A stretch of DNA of 64,000 nt, taken from assembly GCA_948567375.1 (NCBI GenBank), contig OX419755.1, positions 58,353,945-58,417,944 of the forward strand, in the 5' to 3' direction. Position numbers and translations under genes: made by a program. Below the pieces are notes generated by a model, which saw only the letters and a list, made by a program, of their open reading frames with translations, had not been told where the DNA came from and searched no databases. Origin of the DNA: Lunularia cruciata. Taxonomy: Eukaryota; Streptophyta; Marchantiopsida; Lunulariales; Lunulariaceae. Positions 33,800 through 45,484 of this stretch are shown here, piece after piece. Each line of letters opens with the position of its first letter. The first letter of the stretch is position 1.

Positions 33800-36700
33800 A
33801 TGGAGCAGGATTTTCAGAGAGCAGAGTACAAATTTCTATCTATTTTGGGATTGAAAGGACACAACGTGGGATGCTACGTTGCCGGTAAATGGAAAGCCAA
33901 TGGGCCAACGGTGACTTCTGTCAACCCATCTAATAACAAGGTAAAATCAGAATGTAGCAACTGTGCCTAGGGGTTCCAATCTCGTGATCGCTTTGATCGT
34001 CTATATTCATTCTCCTGAATTGTACCGTGCATTTCAAGATTGCTTCCAGTTTCTTTATAGCTCCTTTACCCATCATCCTGTCTAAAAGAATTGCATGCTC
34101 TGGAAGGTACGACATGCTGACAGAGGGGGCTTTCTACCGGGTGTTCTACACTATGACGAGCAAGAACCATTCAGAGAAAACTAGACCAATTTCAGGACTG
34201 CATTTATACCTTTATTTGCACATATGTGGTGATTTGGATTGAACAGCCATGTTGTTTTGACTACGCTGGAGAAAGATTTTCCGTTTATGTTGTTGTTCTC
34301 TTGTGGCTGGAATGAGCAGCCTATCGCGACCGTCCGGGAAGCTTCAGTTGAGGACTACGAAGAAGCTCTGAAGGCCTGTGATGCAGCCAAGAAGGAATGG
34401 ATGCAGGTAATGGTGTGATTACCGTGTTATGTATATTTTCAATTAAAGCTTGTGGTATCCAAGTTTGCCTTTTCCTCCAATATTATGACGTTGCATCTTC
34501 TGACACTTGAAATTTCCAGACGACACCTCCCAAGAGAGGGGAAATAGTTAGGCAGATTGGAGATGTGCTACGGGCCAACTTAGATGGTCTGGGGAGACTC
34601 GTGTCTCTGGAGATGGGAAAGATTCTGGCCGAGGGGATTGGCGAAGTTCAGGTAGGAACAATTTATTCTGTTAATGGAGCGATTGTGGAATTATTGTCGC
34701 GGACCGTGGGAGGCAAAAATCTCGTTAAGATTATGATGATCACTCACTCGAGAAGAAGCGAGGACTAACTATCTTCTCATGGAAAATGTCTGCAGGAATT
34801 CATTGATATGTGTGACTTCGCGACGGGTCTAAGCAGGCAAATTAACGGCTCCGTTATTCCCTCTGAAAGTAAGTTTCCTGGTCTTGTCAAATTTAATTTG
34901 TCGTTGTCTACATTTCTCTACAATCAGCAATTAACTCAAATTTAGAGAAAGTTCTTGCAATCAACGGAGAAATAAACTGAAAAGTTGAGATGCTTGGAAC
35001 ATGTACTTGCCGGGCACAAACAAGAGAGATTGAATAATCTCTTTCTTCATCTTGTCTTGTAATACCTTTTAGCGGCCACTGGACGGCTGAAGCTGAACGG
35101 CGCTCTTATTTTTGTACACAAGAGTCAAACTTAGATGCCTCTGTGATCTGTAAAATATTGTACTTTCCTTGCTTGGGTAGCAGGAACCTTAAATCATCCA
35201 ATGAACGCTTAATCAAGAATTGTTTGGGTATAGCTCTTATACTTTTAAGATTCAGGGTGTGTTGAACTATCCGCTGCTAGTCTCGTGTGATGAGAATTTT
35301 AGCTGCAGCCCAAGGCGTTGCTGTTCTAATAAGAGTGATGGAAATACTAAAGCCCTTGGGTTTCTCTGAAATACGCAGGACCAAATCATATGATGCTGGA
35401 GGTATGTTCGTGATGCCTACTTCACTTCGTCTAGGCAGTCTTCTTTATGATAGACTAGGATGTATGTATCTATGGACGTCCCGGAAATTAAATCGATGTT
35501 TTAAGAACCACATGGTTCATAAGCTTGCTATCCCATTCGTTGATCGAGGTTTGGATTGGGTTCATTCAGCGAACGTCAGAGAGTAAGAATCTGGAGCTCT
35601 AGCTTCATTTCGTTGTTCACAGAGTTCTGCTATACTTCACGACTTCGAAACATTTAGTGGTCTTTTGCCTTAACATTGCAGGTCTGGAATCCTCTTGGAA
35701 TTGTGGGTGTCATCTCTGCTTTCAATTTCCCATGCGCTGTACTCGGTAACCACTTCTTTCCACTCGGTGTTTTACTTTTCATTCAGTATTTGTTGCTTTG
35801 AGTAGCCGGTTGCATAATTTTAATCTCACTATAATGCTAGGTTGGCCGTCATATTTAATAGCTCTTTGTTTGTCTTGTGGATAATCCATTCAATAGGCTG
35901 GAATGCTTGTATCGCTCTCGTCTGTGGCAGCTGCGTAGTATGGTGAGTGAATTGCCTAGCCCTTTTACATTATGGTGAAAGCATGACAACTCATCCATCC
36001 ATCGCCAGTACAAGGACTCAAAAAGTGTTTTCAGGTTCCCTTCTTTGTTAGACATCCAGGGAGGACGTATTCTTTGCAGATATCAGCAAAGCGTGTATAT
36101 GGCTTTTGACGCCCACTTCTGCTGCTATCCAGTCCTGTCCTCTTTTCATGGTTGCTTCTGGCACCTTAGGGCTTCAACCAACCCATAACTTTTTTACTCC
36201 AGTTAGAGTCATCCATTATCTGCTCGACAGCGTTAAGAGGGTGGGTCCTGGAAACACATGTTTTGTCTGTGCAGGAAAGGTGCTCCAAGTACACCTCTGA
36301 TCACCATAGCCGTGACCAGGCTCATTTCAGAGGTTCTGGAGAGGAATGGACTTCCAGGAGCCATCTTTACAGGCCTTTGTGGAGGAGCTGATATCGGGGG
36401 AAAAATATCACATGATCGGAGAATCCATCTTGTTTCTTTTACTGGGAGCACGAAGGTAAGTGTGGTCCAGCAGTCATTTTCGTAGGTGTAGCAAGAAACC
36501 ATCTTATCCTTTGTTTACGTGAGCATGAACAACCTAGGGTGGTAGAGGTTGCTTGTTGAAGAGGGTATGTGGGTTTATTGCACGAGTGGCACTCTGGTAG
36601 ATCTCCAGTATTTCTTTTGCTGAGTGTTTCGCTACCCTTGACCGACCTCTGCTTCACCTTGACCATATAGTCAAACTTGTTTGATTTAAATGCTTCGGCC

Positions 36701-38596
36701 TCGTGCATTAGGTAATGCCAGGTCTGTTTTGTTGTTGTGGTACCGCTTTTCAAATGAAGCCAATTTGAAGCCATCTGTTATCTATTTTCCAGGTTGGACA
36801 AATGGTCCAAGCAGCAGTAAATGCTCGATTTGGCAAATGCCTGCTGGAATTAAGTGGAAACAATGCCATTATCGTCATGGATGATGCTGATTTATCAATG
36901 GTTGTGCGTTCTGTTCTTTTCGCTTCTGTCGGTACAGCAGGTCAACGATGTACTACCTGTCGTCGTCTGGTGAGGACTTGCGAAAAGCCCAGCTAATGGT
37001 CCAATTTGCTTTCGTTGTCACTTTAAGAGCTAAATTTTCAACATTAGATATAGAATTCTAGTCCGAGGAGATTTTCTCAATACGTACTGCACCATATAAT
37101 TAAAGCCTCCACCATATAATTTCTATTAAGCGTTTTCACGATTATAACATTTTCGAAGTCTTCTGATACCCGAGCTACTAAATTGGCATCGCCGTTTCTG
37201 GGCATTCTTGGTGAAGCCTGTGGGTATGTAGAGACTTAGTTTTAGCTATTGCTTAACCTGCAAGAAGGTTTCTTCTGATTTTTGTCTCTACGCTTTATGT
37301 CTTGATATCAAGGACTGACGTTTTGGTTTTAATGACAGTTTCTTCACGAGAGTGTGTATGAAGAAACTTTAGACAAGTTGCTGAAGGCATATTCTCAGGT
37401 CAAATCTGGTGATCCACTGGTCGAAGGCACTTTACTTGGGCCGTTGCATACAGCCGCAGGTGTGAAGGCCTACAAAGAAGGGATAGAGAAAATCAAAGAA
37501 CAGGTAAGGAGTCCTGTGCCTCTTTCCTTCAACTCAACACTTCAACAATAGGAGTTGATGTGTCGATGGCAGATTTCCAACTAGACTACGTCATCTCTTT
37601 CATAATACTCCTCTCATTCAAAAGTGATTCCAAAAGCTATTGAGTCCGTGAATTACTTGGAGGGTTACTGATATGTCTTCTATACTAGAATGGAGTTATT
37701 CTTACAGGTGGAAAAGCGATGGAGAGAGAAGGCAATTACGTGGAACCTACAATAGTGGAAATATCACATGATGCTCCTATTGTGCAAGAGGAACTCTTTT
37801 GTCCTATACTCTATGTTTTCAAATTTAAGGTGATGTCATTGTCGAATCTTTCGTCATCAGTTTAATCCTCCAGTCCTATCTTGTACCACCTAAGTACTTC
37901 TATTACAGGAAGCTGCGTAGGTTTTCATGTATCTCCTGCTGCGCGTGACAGACATTTGAAGAGGCAGTGGAGATGAATAACTCAGTTCCTCAGGGGCTGA
38001 GCAGCTCCATATTTACGAAGAATCCGGAAAATATTTTTAGGTGGACGGGGTATGTACCTTGAAATCGATCTCCATTGCTGTCCACATCCCTGACATACTT
38101 ACTAGCTTCTGAAACTTTGTCCATTTGAGGAGTCTATACACATCAAGTATTCGATCTTACCAGCTTTTTATGTTGTTCGTCTATTTTGTAGGCCACTAGG
38201 TAGCGATTGTGGCATCGCCAATGTAAATATACCCACCAATGGTGCCGAGATAGGGGGTGCATTTGGTGGTGAAAAGGCCACTGGTGGTGGTCGAGAGGCT
38301 GGTAGTGACTCGTGGAAACAGTACATGCGAAGATCGACTTGGTGAGTGGATCAGAAAGTCACTCAGGTCTTTGAAAAGTTTATCTCATCTTCTGCAAATT
38401 CTCAGTCTGACACATTCTCGCATTGGCAATCTGGTGCAATCTGGTGCTCTGCACCGCACTGCACTAGAAAAGAAGTAAGTCTGCAATTTAATGACGAAGG
38501 AGATGTGACGCGTTCTGGTTGGTCTTGTGTGATTGCAGCACTATTAATTATGGGCAGACACTACCTCTTGCTCAAGGAATAAACTTCGGCGGCTAG
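33800..38596 (+). CDS. ALDH7: Aldehyde dehydrogenase family 7 (antiquitin-like), 14 exons
   Basis: Exons: 33800-33940, 34320-34406, 34520-34651, 34796-34868, 35379-35401, 35682-35745, 35897-35942, 36275-36455, 36793-36969, 37339-37503, 37689-37829, 37952-38049, 38192-38341, 38539-38596. All introns are GT-AG. Phases join to one 511-residue frame without stops, close to the usual plant ALDH7B length. Features seen: FNFPCAV near 165, the FTGST NAD-site block (244-248), general base Glu268 in LLELSGNN, catalytic Cys302 in [10 protein letters not shown], and the C-terminal QGLSSSIFT and [17 protein letters not shown] blocks. Family role: NAD-dependent oxidation of alpha-aminoadipic semialdehyde and related aldehydes in lysine catabolism and osmotic/desiccation stress, usually as a cytosolic tetramer. 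I chose the ATG at 33800 because homology begins a few residues after it; an in-frame ATG at 33608 would add 64 residues. The gene appears intact. Confidence 0.96.
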
Positions 38597-41531
38597 AATA
38601 ATCCCGGTGTTCATTTGGAGAGTTCACTATCGTCCTTCGACGTTCTAAGTTCATGTGTAAATGTTCCGAGAACTTTGAGGTTTCTTGCACACTAGACAAG
38701 TATTGGATTAGCAATATCGATAAAATGTACAAACTAAAATTACTCATTGTAGAGACGTCTGACCTGAATCATGAAGGTGATGATGCTGGATGAAATGCAT
38801 GCAATCCTAGAAGGAAATTTGGAGTCTTGATGGGATCTCCATGTCTAGTTTCTTTGTGCCTAAAGGTCCAGAAATCGGAACTTGGCCACTACCGAATCAA
38901 TGCAATATCACTGTCATAATGATCCGAAATTGAAATGAGTTCTGGTACCTGTACATGCTTGGAACAAGTTTAGGGGATGACGTAGTGTCACTCTATCAGG
39001 TCCGGAGCAGTGATTAATTTGTTCTAAAGTTGCTCTCGTCTCATTGAGTCTGAAGAACAAGTTTTCAATGGGCACTTTCCTATTTCAAAAACTCTTCCCT
39101 AAGAGGCAATTCTATAGGATTTTTACAGCAATCAGGAAACGTGTTCCGGTTGCGTCGAGCTCTCCATTTCCATTGAATGACCGATTTAAATTGAGAAAAC
39201 ACTTTGCATCTAAATAACAGAAACCCAGCTGGTTCTAGCTTAGCAGATTGATTCTGAGGTGCAGTAGAAGCAGTAGTGGGACATTTTGTTTCAAACAATC
39301 CGCAAAATTCAATACGTCAAATATCCACCACTCAAAAGGAAAACGTCTGTCCTCGTGAATCGGCCAGAGTTGCGAAATTAGAGCAAGCACGAGGAATGCT
39401 GTAATCATGGGTACCACTGCTTGGCCAACAACAGGGTCCAAGATGCAGGAACACTGCCGTGCGAAATTGAGATGACCAACACCATTCCGTGACGTTGCTA
39501 GTGAGGTTGTCTCGCCCCCCTGGGAACTTCCATACATGAAGCTCAGACTTTTGGCTGGTGTTTGGTATCTTGATATTATTGTTACTAGGGGTAGCACCCT
39601 ATCTCCAGCGCCAAACCAGTGTATTATCAGGACTGCCTTACACCCTCCTGGCAACCACAAAGAGTGACCGAATTCGCTCGACTCTACGTCGTATCTTGTG
39701 GTAGCCAAAGAATTGAGCCAGACATAGCACATCATGTCCAGATAATAATCGCCAACCTCTGAACTTTCTCACCTCTTTAGAACTAGAGTTGCCCTGTTCC
39801 TTTTGACTATAAGGAAGCGTCTGCACGTTACTTTGTGGGCTTTTCAGTAGACATGTTTCCGATATGATCGATGGTAGAAGGTTCTTCTTCACACACCGAT
39901 ATATAGTGTGGTCAACTCATATGAAGTCGACCCCTTTCTCCACAGACGTACCCATCTTTGTCGTTGGGGTGGATATTACTGTACTGAAAGACTCTGTTTC
40001 CATTTGGAAAAAAGCGTCTTCTAGTGTGCGGCTTTCTCTTCCTTGTTTGCACAGTTGAGTGTGAAAGCATTTCCTATTAGAAGATAATTCGCATTGAATG
40101 TGAATCATTTATAACTTGAAGCTTTGAAGCTGTTTCCGCGAAAGATGTTATATTTCTCTCCCTTGCGAGTCCGCGATGATCAAGTACAGTACCCACACCA
40201 CAGAAAGAGGGGTAGAGAGATAAACAACGGAATCTGCGTATGAGTGTACGTGCGAGATGATCCAGTTCTGAAGGTTAATGGGATCTCGTCGAGATCGCAT
40301 TGCCGACCAGCCAGTGAATTGTGAAATTCTGTGGAGTGATTGAACTGCATTTCACTATACTGGCCCCAGTGGACCTTTCCTTTTGAAAGGGCGTGACCAC
40401 AAAAGGGCTCGGAAGGCGGAAAGCAGGTGATTTCAAGTGGCTTTCTCAACAGACTAAACTGTACTATTAGTTTCAATGACAGAAGGATATCTCTTCCGTT
40501 AGAAGAGACTGGTTTAGAAACTAATGAGAGTAAATCGGGCTTATTGGCCTGACTTCACACATGTCACGGAAGCAGAGCGGATAAGGGTATGGCAAAACTC
40601 TCATGTTCCATCCTATTTCATGGAAAGAGAAAACACATCTTTGGAACTAGGAAGTTGTAAATTCACGCGTAATTCACTGTCTTCTCCAGTACCGTTCATG
40701 CAGCAGAGGTGAGCGAGTTGTCTTGTGCGATGGCACTACCTCCGGTGGTCAAGTAGGAAGCAAACAGGACCATATTCACCATGAAACAAGTTTGACAGAA
40801 TAAGAAAATTCAAAACGTTGATGGTACCCATTCATTTTCATCTTTGCCTCCTGCATCATCTAGTCTCAAACTGCAGTTCGTAATGTTGTCGATTCTGATC
40901 CAAATGTTGTACCAATGAGCACGTGATGGGCAGCGGAACAACCGAGAAGACGGATATCAAGTACAAATGCGCATGTAACGATATCGTGCGCTGTATGAAC
41001 TGTGAAAGTTGCTGAGTGGAAAACTGGTAACAGACGGGTTGGGGCGACTGACAATCGAAATACGAAAGGAAATAAGCTCAATGACAGGCTCATACAAGCT
41101 CAGGTGGGTATGCGAAGCGGCTACAAAATTGACTTTCTCCAGGACTTTATTAACATCATTATTGATTCTTCATACCGCAAGGTCCATGGGCAGACATGAA
41201 TAAGCGTTTCAAAAGTACAAAAATGTACTTGCAGTGATAATGGCAGCGCACCAATGGCTAGTTTGTCCCCTCGACTCTCCTCTTCTTCTTCCTCCATCAC
41301 CAGAGTCCTTTCGCACCCCAGCATTTGAGTTCGAAGGTTGCTTCCAAAATTCTTAACTAGTGCACCTGTTGAGAGACTTCAAATTTTAGCAGTATTAAAA
41401 GACTCTAGAATTTAAGGAGACTACCATACCTTCAGTGCAACACTTGCCTCTAGAGCTCTCCAACAACGGATTGTGACTATGAGCGGAGGTTAGTCATCTT
41501 CAGAGCTGCTGCTTCTTCAATGTAGTTTCTT
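38597..41531. other. Intergenic DNA between ALDH7 and the GS gene, no gene recognised
   Basis: The two genes converge, so both 3' UTRs lie here. The longest frame (39235-39735, minus, 166 codons) has one hydrophobic stretch but no family I recognise. Confidence 0.5.
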
Positions 41532-42800
41532 CTAGTCCTTCAATGTAGTTTGGATCAGCATGCGGCAGACCACATATGGGTCCACATTGGCTGCTGGCCT
41601 GCGGTCTTCCAAGTATCCCTTGTTTGCCAAACTCACTGGCAGCGGAATACGAATTGAAGCACCTCGGTCAGCGACTCCTGACTTGAACGTGTCAATGTTG
41701 GCGGTCTCATGCTTTCCTGTGAGACGCTTCTCGTTACCCAGACCGTACTGCTGAATGTGCTCCTTGTGCTTCTTGGACAGCTTCTCGATGGCAGCTTTGA
41801 TCGCTACCATGCCTCCTTCTTCCCTCATTGGCTTGGTGGAGTAGTTGGTGTGGGCACCAGCTCCGTTCCAGTCTCCCTGCATTGGCTTGGGCTCAAAGGT
41901 GGAGATGATTCCAAAGTCCTCTCCCAACCGGTGGAGCAACCACCTTGCAATCATCACATGGTCTCCGGTCTGCAAAGGCCCAGCCGGACCGATTTGGAAC
42001 TCCCATTGGCCGGGCATCACCTCGGCATTGATTCCACTGATCTTAAGTCCTGCTTTCACACAAGCATCCAAATGAGCTTCCACCAAGGGCCGGCCATAAA
42101 CAGCCTCCAGTCCCACACCACAGTAGAAAGGTCCCTGAGGAGCAGGGTAACCAGACTCAGGCCATCCATAAGGGTGGCCACTCTTTCCGAACATGGTATA
42201 CTCTTGCTCAAATCCGAACAAAGTTTCCTGGTCCAAGACTTTCTGGTCCAAAATGTCTTCAATCAACCTCCTCGTATTGGTCTTATGGGGCTTGCCCTCA
42301 GGAGTGAGAACCTCACAGAGCACCAAGACGTGGTGGTCTCCCCGGATTGGGTCAGGGCAGGAGAAAACAGGCTTCAAAATGCAGTCCGAATTATTGCCCT
42401 CAGCTTGGCCAGTGCTGGAGCCGTCGAAGGACCACTCGGGGAAGTCGGTGGATCCGGCTGGAATCGGCTTCGGGATAACCTTGGTCTTGGACCGCATTTC
42501 GTTGAACCTGATCCCCTTTTGACCTTCCTGTCCATCCATCCAAATGTACTCGGCCTTTTGGGCGAGTTGAGCGACGACGGCCCATGCCTGGCGATCTTGC
42601 TCTCTCCTCGACACTCTTACGGAGCCGAAGGAGCTCGTCAACTCATTCGGCTGGCAGGAACTCAGCACGGATTTCCGGAACACCAATCCATTCCCCAAAG
42701 TGAGCGACGATTTGTTCGAAGCCGAGACAGCTCCTCTGCATGGGGCCGCTCGTGCTAATGGAGAAACTGCTGCAGCAGCTACAGAGCTCGCACACGCCAT
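41532..42800 (-). CDS. Plastid-targeted glutamine synthetase, GSIIB-like, intronless
   Basis: The single frame of 422 residues catalyses ATP-dependent ligation of ammonium to glutamate. Residues 1 to about 70 are Ser/Ala/Arg-rich with few acidic residues, fitting a plastid transit peptide. The mature enzyme has DGSSTGQAEG (126-135), FEQEY with catalytic Glu198 and Glu200, NAEVMPGQWEFQIGP (258-272), NGAGAHTNYS (312-321), NEKRLTGKHET (356-366), RGASIRIP (379-386) and EDRRPAAN (398-405). FGFEQEYTMF, the HPYGWP segment and the IPLPV...GYLEDRRP segment resemble bacterial GlnII and algal GS2 more than the cytosolic plant type (GIEQEYTLL, RVGRDT...GYFEDRRP). Known work assigns this GSIIB branch to an early bacterial gene transfer into green plants. 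All active-site blocks are present, so it is likely functional. A 23-bp repeat covers the stop codon. Confidence 0.95.
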   Translation of the reverse strand: MACASSVAAAAVSPLARAAPCRGAVSASNKSSLTLGNGLVFRKSVLSSCQPNELTSSFGSVRVSRREQDRQAWAVVAQLAQKAEYIWMDGQEGQKGIRFNEMRSKTKVIPKPIPAGSTDFPEWSFDGSSTGQAEGNNSDCILKPVFSCPDPIRGDHHVLVLCEVLTPEGKPHKTNTRRLIEDILDQKVLDQETLFGFEQEYTMFGKSGHPYGWPESGYPAPQGPFYCGVGLEAVYGRPLVEAHLDACVKAGLKISGINAEVMPGQWEFQIGPAGPLQTGDHVMIARWLLHRLGEDFGIISTFEPKPMQGDWNGAGAHTNYSTKPMREEGGMVAIKAAIEKLSKKHKEHIQQYGLGNEKRLTGKHETANIDTFKSGVADRGASIRIPLPVSLANKGYLEDRRPAANVDPYVVCRMLIQTTLKD

Positions 42801-43030
42801 TGTTGCAAGCGGCTATGTCTGTGGAACAGGGAGCGAAGGAGAATGGAGAATGGCAACAATCCCTCTGCTCTCTCTACTCTCTAGCTCCCTGTTGCTGCTG
42901 TTTCTAAGATCGATCTGATCTGCTCCCGATGTCCTCCCTCCTCTCCCTCCTCATCCTCTTCTTCTCGCCTTCTTCCTCTTCAACTTCAGCAGAAGAGAAC
43001 ACGGGGATTTGTCGCTACCTGGGGACAAGT
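42801..43030 (-). promoter_or_regulatory. Probable 5' UTR/proximal promoter of the GS gene
   Basis: On the coding (minus) strand, 42900-43000 is rich in GA/GGA runs, a purine-rich leader. No convincing TATA box is visible at a fixed distance. The transcription start is not determined. Confidence 0.4.
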
Positions 43031-43084
43031 GGAAAGCACTAAGTGCCTCCTCTTTCTTTGAAAGGGGACAGTCGTTTCTGCACA

Positions 43085-43124
43085 GTAGTTAGTTGTAGTT
43101 GTAGTTGTAGTAGTAGTAGTAGTA
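43085..43124 (+). repeat. TTG/TAG trinucleotide microsatellite
   Basis: AGTTGTAGTTGTAGTTGTAG is followed by (TAG)n, about 40 bp, upstream of the GS gene. Confidence 0.9.
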
Positions 43125-44615
43125 CTTTCAATCCTTTGTAAAAGAGCCCATAAAGTAGTCTAGTCCCTTTTGTGGTTACATGGGTTCCTCCAGATACTAC
43201 TATAGGTGTCCTGATCCTCCCAAGCCTCTGGAGCCTCCCTGCCTGCTCCCCACAACAAAAACCACTTTTTATCAATCTGCTCCAGTCTACGACGACTACA
43301 ACCACGACTGTAGGAGTATAGAATTACGATTGTACTGCAACGAAGTCAGTGGTGGATGTGGTAGTTCACGATCCTGGGCACGTCCCGGCGCACAGGGGAA
43401 TGAGTGCCGGCAGAATTTTTCGGACTCACGGCATCGGGAGAATCGCCGTTGGAGCTGGAACAGGTGACTTTGCAGGAGTATTCCCCGCAACTAGTGGATA
43501 ATTCTGGAAAGTTTTGTCGCGCAGTGCAGATTCTTGAGATTCCAGTGATATCCCCCGAACATAAAACCAATCCTCGAACTTCTCCCGCAAAGCCCATATT
43601 TTCGGGCTGCCCGAAGTAAAGAGAGCGGTCACCGGAAGTGAAACAAGTGACAAACCGACAAGTAAATATCGGTGGATCCCATCTCTTCCCGCGCACCGGG
43701 ACTAGAACCTCAGCACCATATCTAGAGCCAACGGCTGGGGACTATTTAATCCAGAGGACCACAGACTCCGAATTGAACCCCAGAATACAGAATACTATAT
43801 TTTGGGCGACCGGCATGACGCTCACTGTCACTTTTCTTCTGCACGACTCGTATGACGTGATTGGATGCCATGGCTACTGTATCCGTTTCTGTGAATGGCA
43901 GCATTTCGATTGTGACCCGTTGTTTGAAACTTTCCTCCTTCCCACTTTTTTCCCTCTCGCCCTCTCTCTAAATTTCAACCGCCAGGTCAAGCTTGTCGAC
44001 TTGCAGTTACATAGAGATAGAGACTTATGCTTTCCTGCAGACACGTCGATTTCCAATCCTTTCGATGTATCACTCAACTAGACGGGTTAATAATCCGTGC
44101 TTGAAATAGAGGTCGGGTGAAAGAGGGTCTATTGCTTCTAATCCGCGTAGCTTTTCAAAGTATTTTCAAAGACAATCGGGATTGTGCAACTCAATCGCTT
44201 TGTGAAAGTCAACTTTATTAAACAGTTCTGTGTAGATAGAGAGTTGTTCTTTTCTGCAGACACTTCATTCTCCACTCTCTTAGATGAATCAACGAGTTCA
44301 GCCTTAGATATTTGACGACAGGTGAAGAAATGCCTGTCCTTTCCCCCATTCCGACTTAATTGACAACTGAGGAGTTAATAAATCTTGTGACAAGAGGCAC
44401 CACGGTGATTAGTTGTTGGCTATCAAACGGAAAGAGATGATACTTTCAATGGAGAAGCAGATAAGAAGATAAGAGGCCAGAGATACCACGAGCCAAAGAA
44501 ACAAAGAAGCAGACAAGAAAGGTCCGACCTACTAGATTGTCATTTTGACATTTAGCGTAAATATGTGCATTGGTGATTCCACTGGCAGTAATCTCAGACA
44601 GAGGTAAACACATAG

Positions 44616-44834
44616 AAAATTCTCTCTATTATTATAACCTCCTCATGTGTGCCATGGACGTCTGAGATTCCTCCCCCGAGGTAATATGTGGAGACTATTT
44701 TATTTTCTACCCATCCTCTTCACAAAGGGAATTCTCTCTATGATTAAAACCTCAAGTGTGTGGCATGGAGGTCTGAGGTACTACGCCCAAGGTAATATCT
44801 GGAGACTATTATATTTTCTACTCATCCTCTTCCC
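44616..44834 (+). repeat. Tandem duplication of about 108 bp
   Basis: 44616-44724 and 44728-44834 share AATTCTCTCTAT, GTGTG.CATGGA.GTCTGAG, CAAGGTAATAT/CGAGGTAATAT and GGAGACTATT.TATTTTCTAC. Confidence 0.85.
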
Positions 44835-45434
44835 TTCAATCCTCATCCAGATTAGATTTTGTGTATGAAAGAATAGGCGATTTTGTGTATGTAGACTGAC
44901 TGCGGTGGTGACTCAACTGCTGCAGGGGAGCGCATCGTAGCCGACTATGCAAGCCCAAAAGAAGGTCATAGTGACTGAACCTGACGATGAACTTAGAATC
45001 CTGGTAAATCTGTACCCAATGTTGCAGACGAAATTAAAGTTTCTTCAACTCCTGCTTCTTTTCCTTTTTCGTATTGCGCTGTAAGATGTGGAGGTGGCTC
45101 GAGGATGAGAAGGAAAGCTGTGCCTACCTGTGACGGTTGGTGAGGAAGCACCTACGGGGCCTTACTGACTACTACTACTGACTGCTATGGAGTGGGCTTC
45201 GGTGTGTGATGCATTTCACCTACAACGTATCTGATCTCAATGCACCGTTGACATGTATACTTGATTTCGTCCAAAGATTCATGGATTTGCCAATCCACTC
45301 CAGTCACGGTAAACTCCTTCAGCTTCCTCTGGCCATGTGATCCATTTACGGGCCAAGCCATGAAGGCTTCTTGACTATTTCTGTCACCAAAGTGCGGCTG
45401 AGATTCTAACCGAAACTTTCTAGTGAGGGAGAAC

Positions 45435-45484
45435 GTGAATCTCATGGAGACAAAGACTAAGATCTTAGTCTCCATGAGATTCAC
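45435..45484. repeat. Inverted repeat with a second palindrome across the loop
   Basis: The arms GTGAATCTCATGGAGAC (45435-45451) and their exact inverse (45468-45484) enclose 16 bp. The inner 18-bp palindrome AGACTAAGATCTTAGTCT (45454-45471) reaches into the right arm. The two hairpins are alternative structures. Confidence 0.95.

Noticed and set aside
39235-39735. 166-codon minus-strand frame between ALDH7 and GS
   Set aside because: One hydrophobic stretch but no recognisable family, no supporting codon pattern or splice context. Not strong enough for a gene call.
41709-42758. 349-codon plus-strand frame opposite the GS gene
   Set aside because: It is antisense to a well-supported GS coding region with full motif conservation; the open frame follows from its codon use.
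43690-43720. Minus-strand GGTTCTAGTCCC, resembling a Pol III B box
   Set aside because: The T-stem does not pair properly and no A box lies at the right distance; no tRNA or SINE call made.
43638-44081. 147-codon plus-strand frame
   Set aside because: No domain, overlaps other short frames on the opposite strand, no neighbouring exon evidence.
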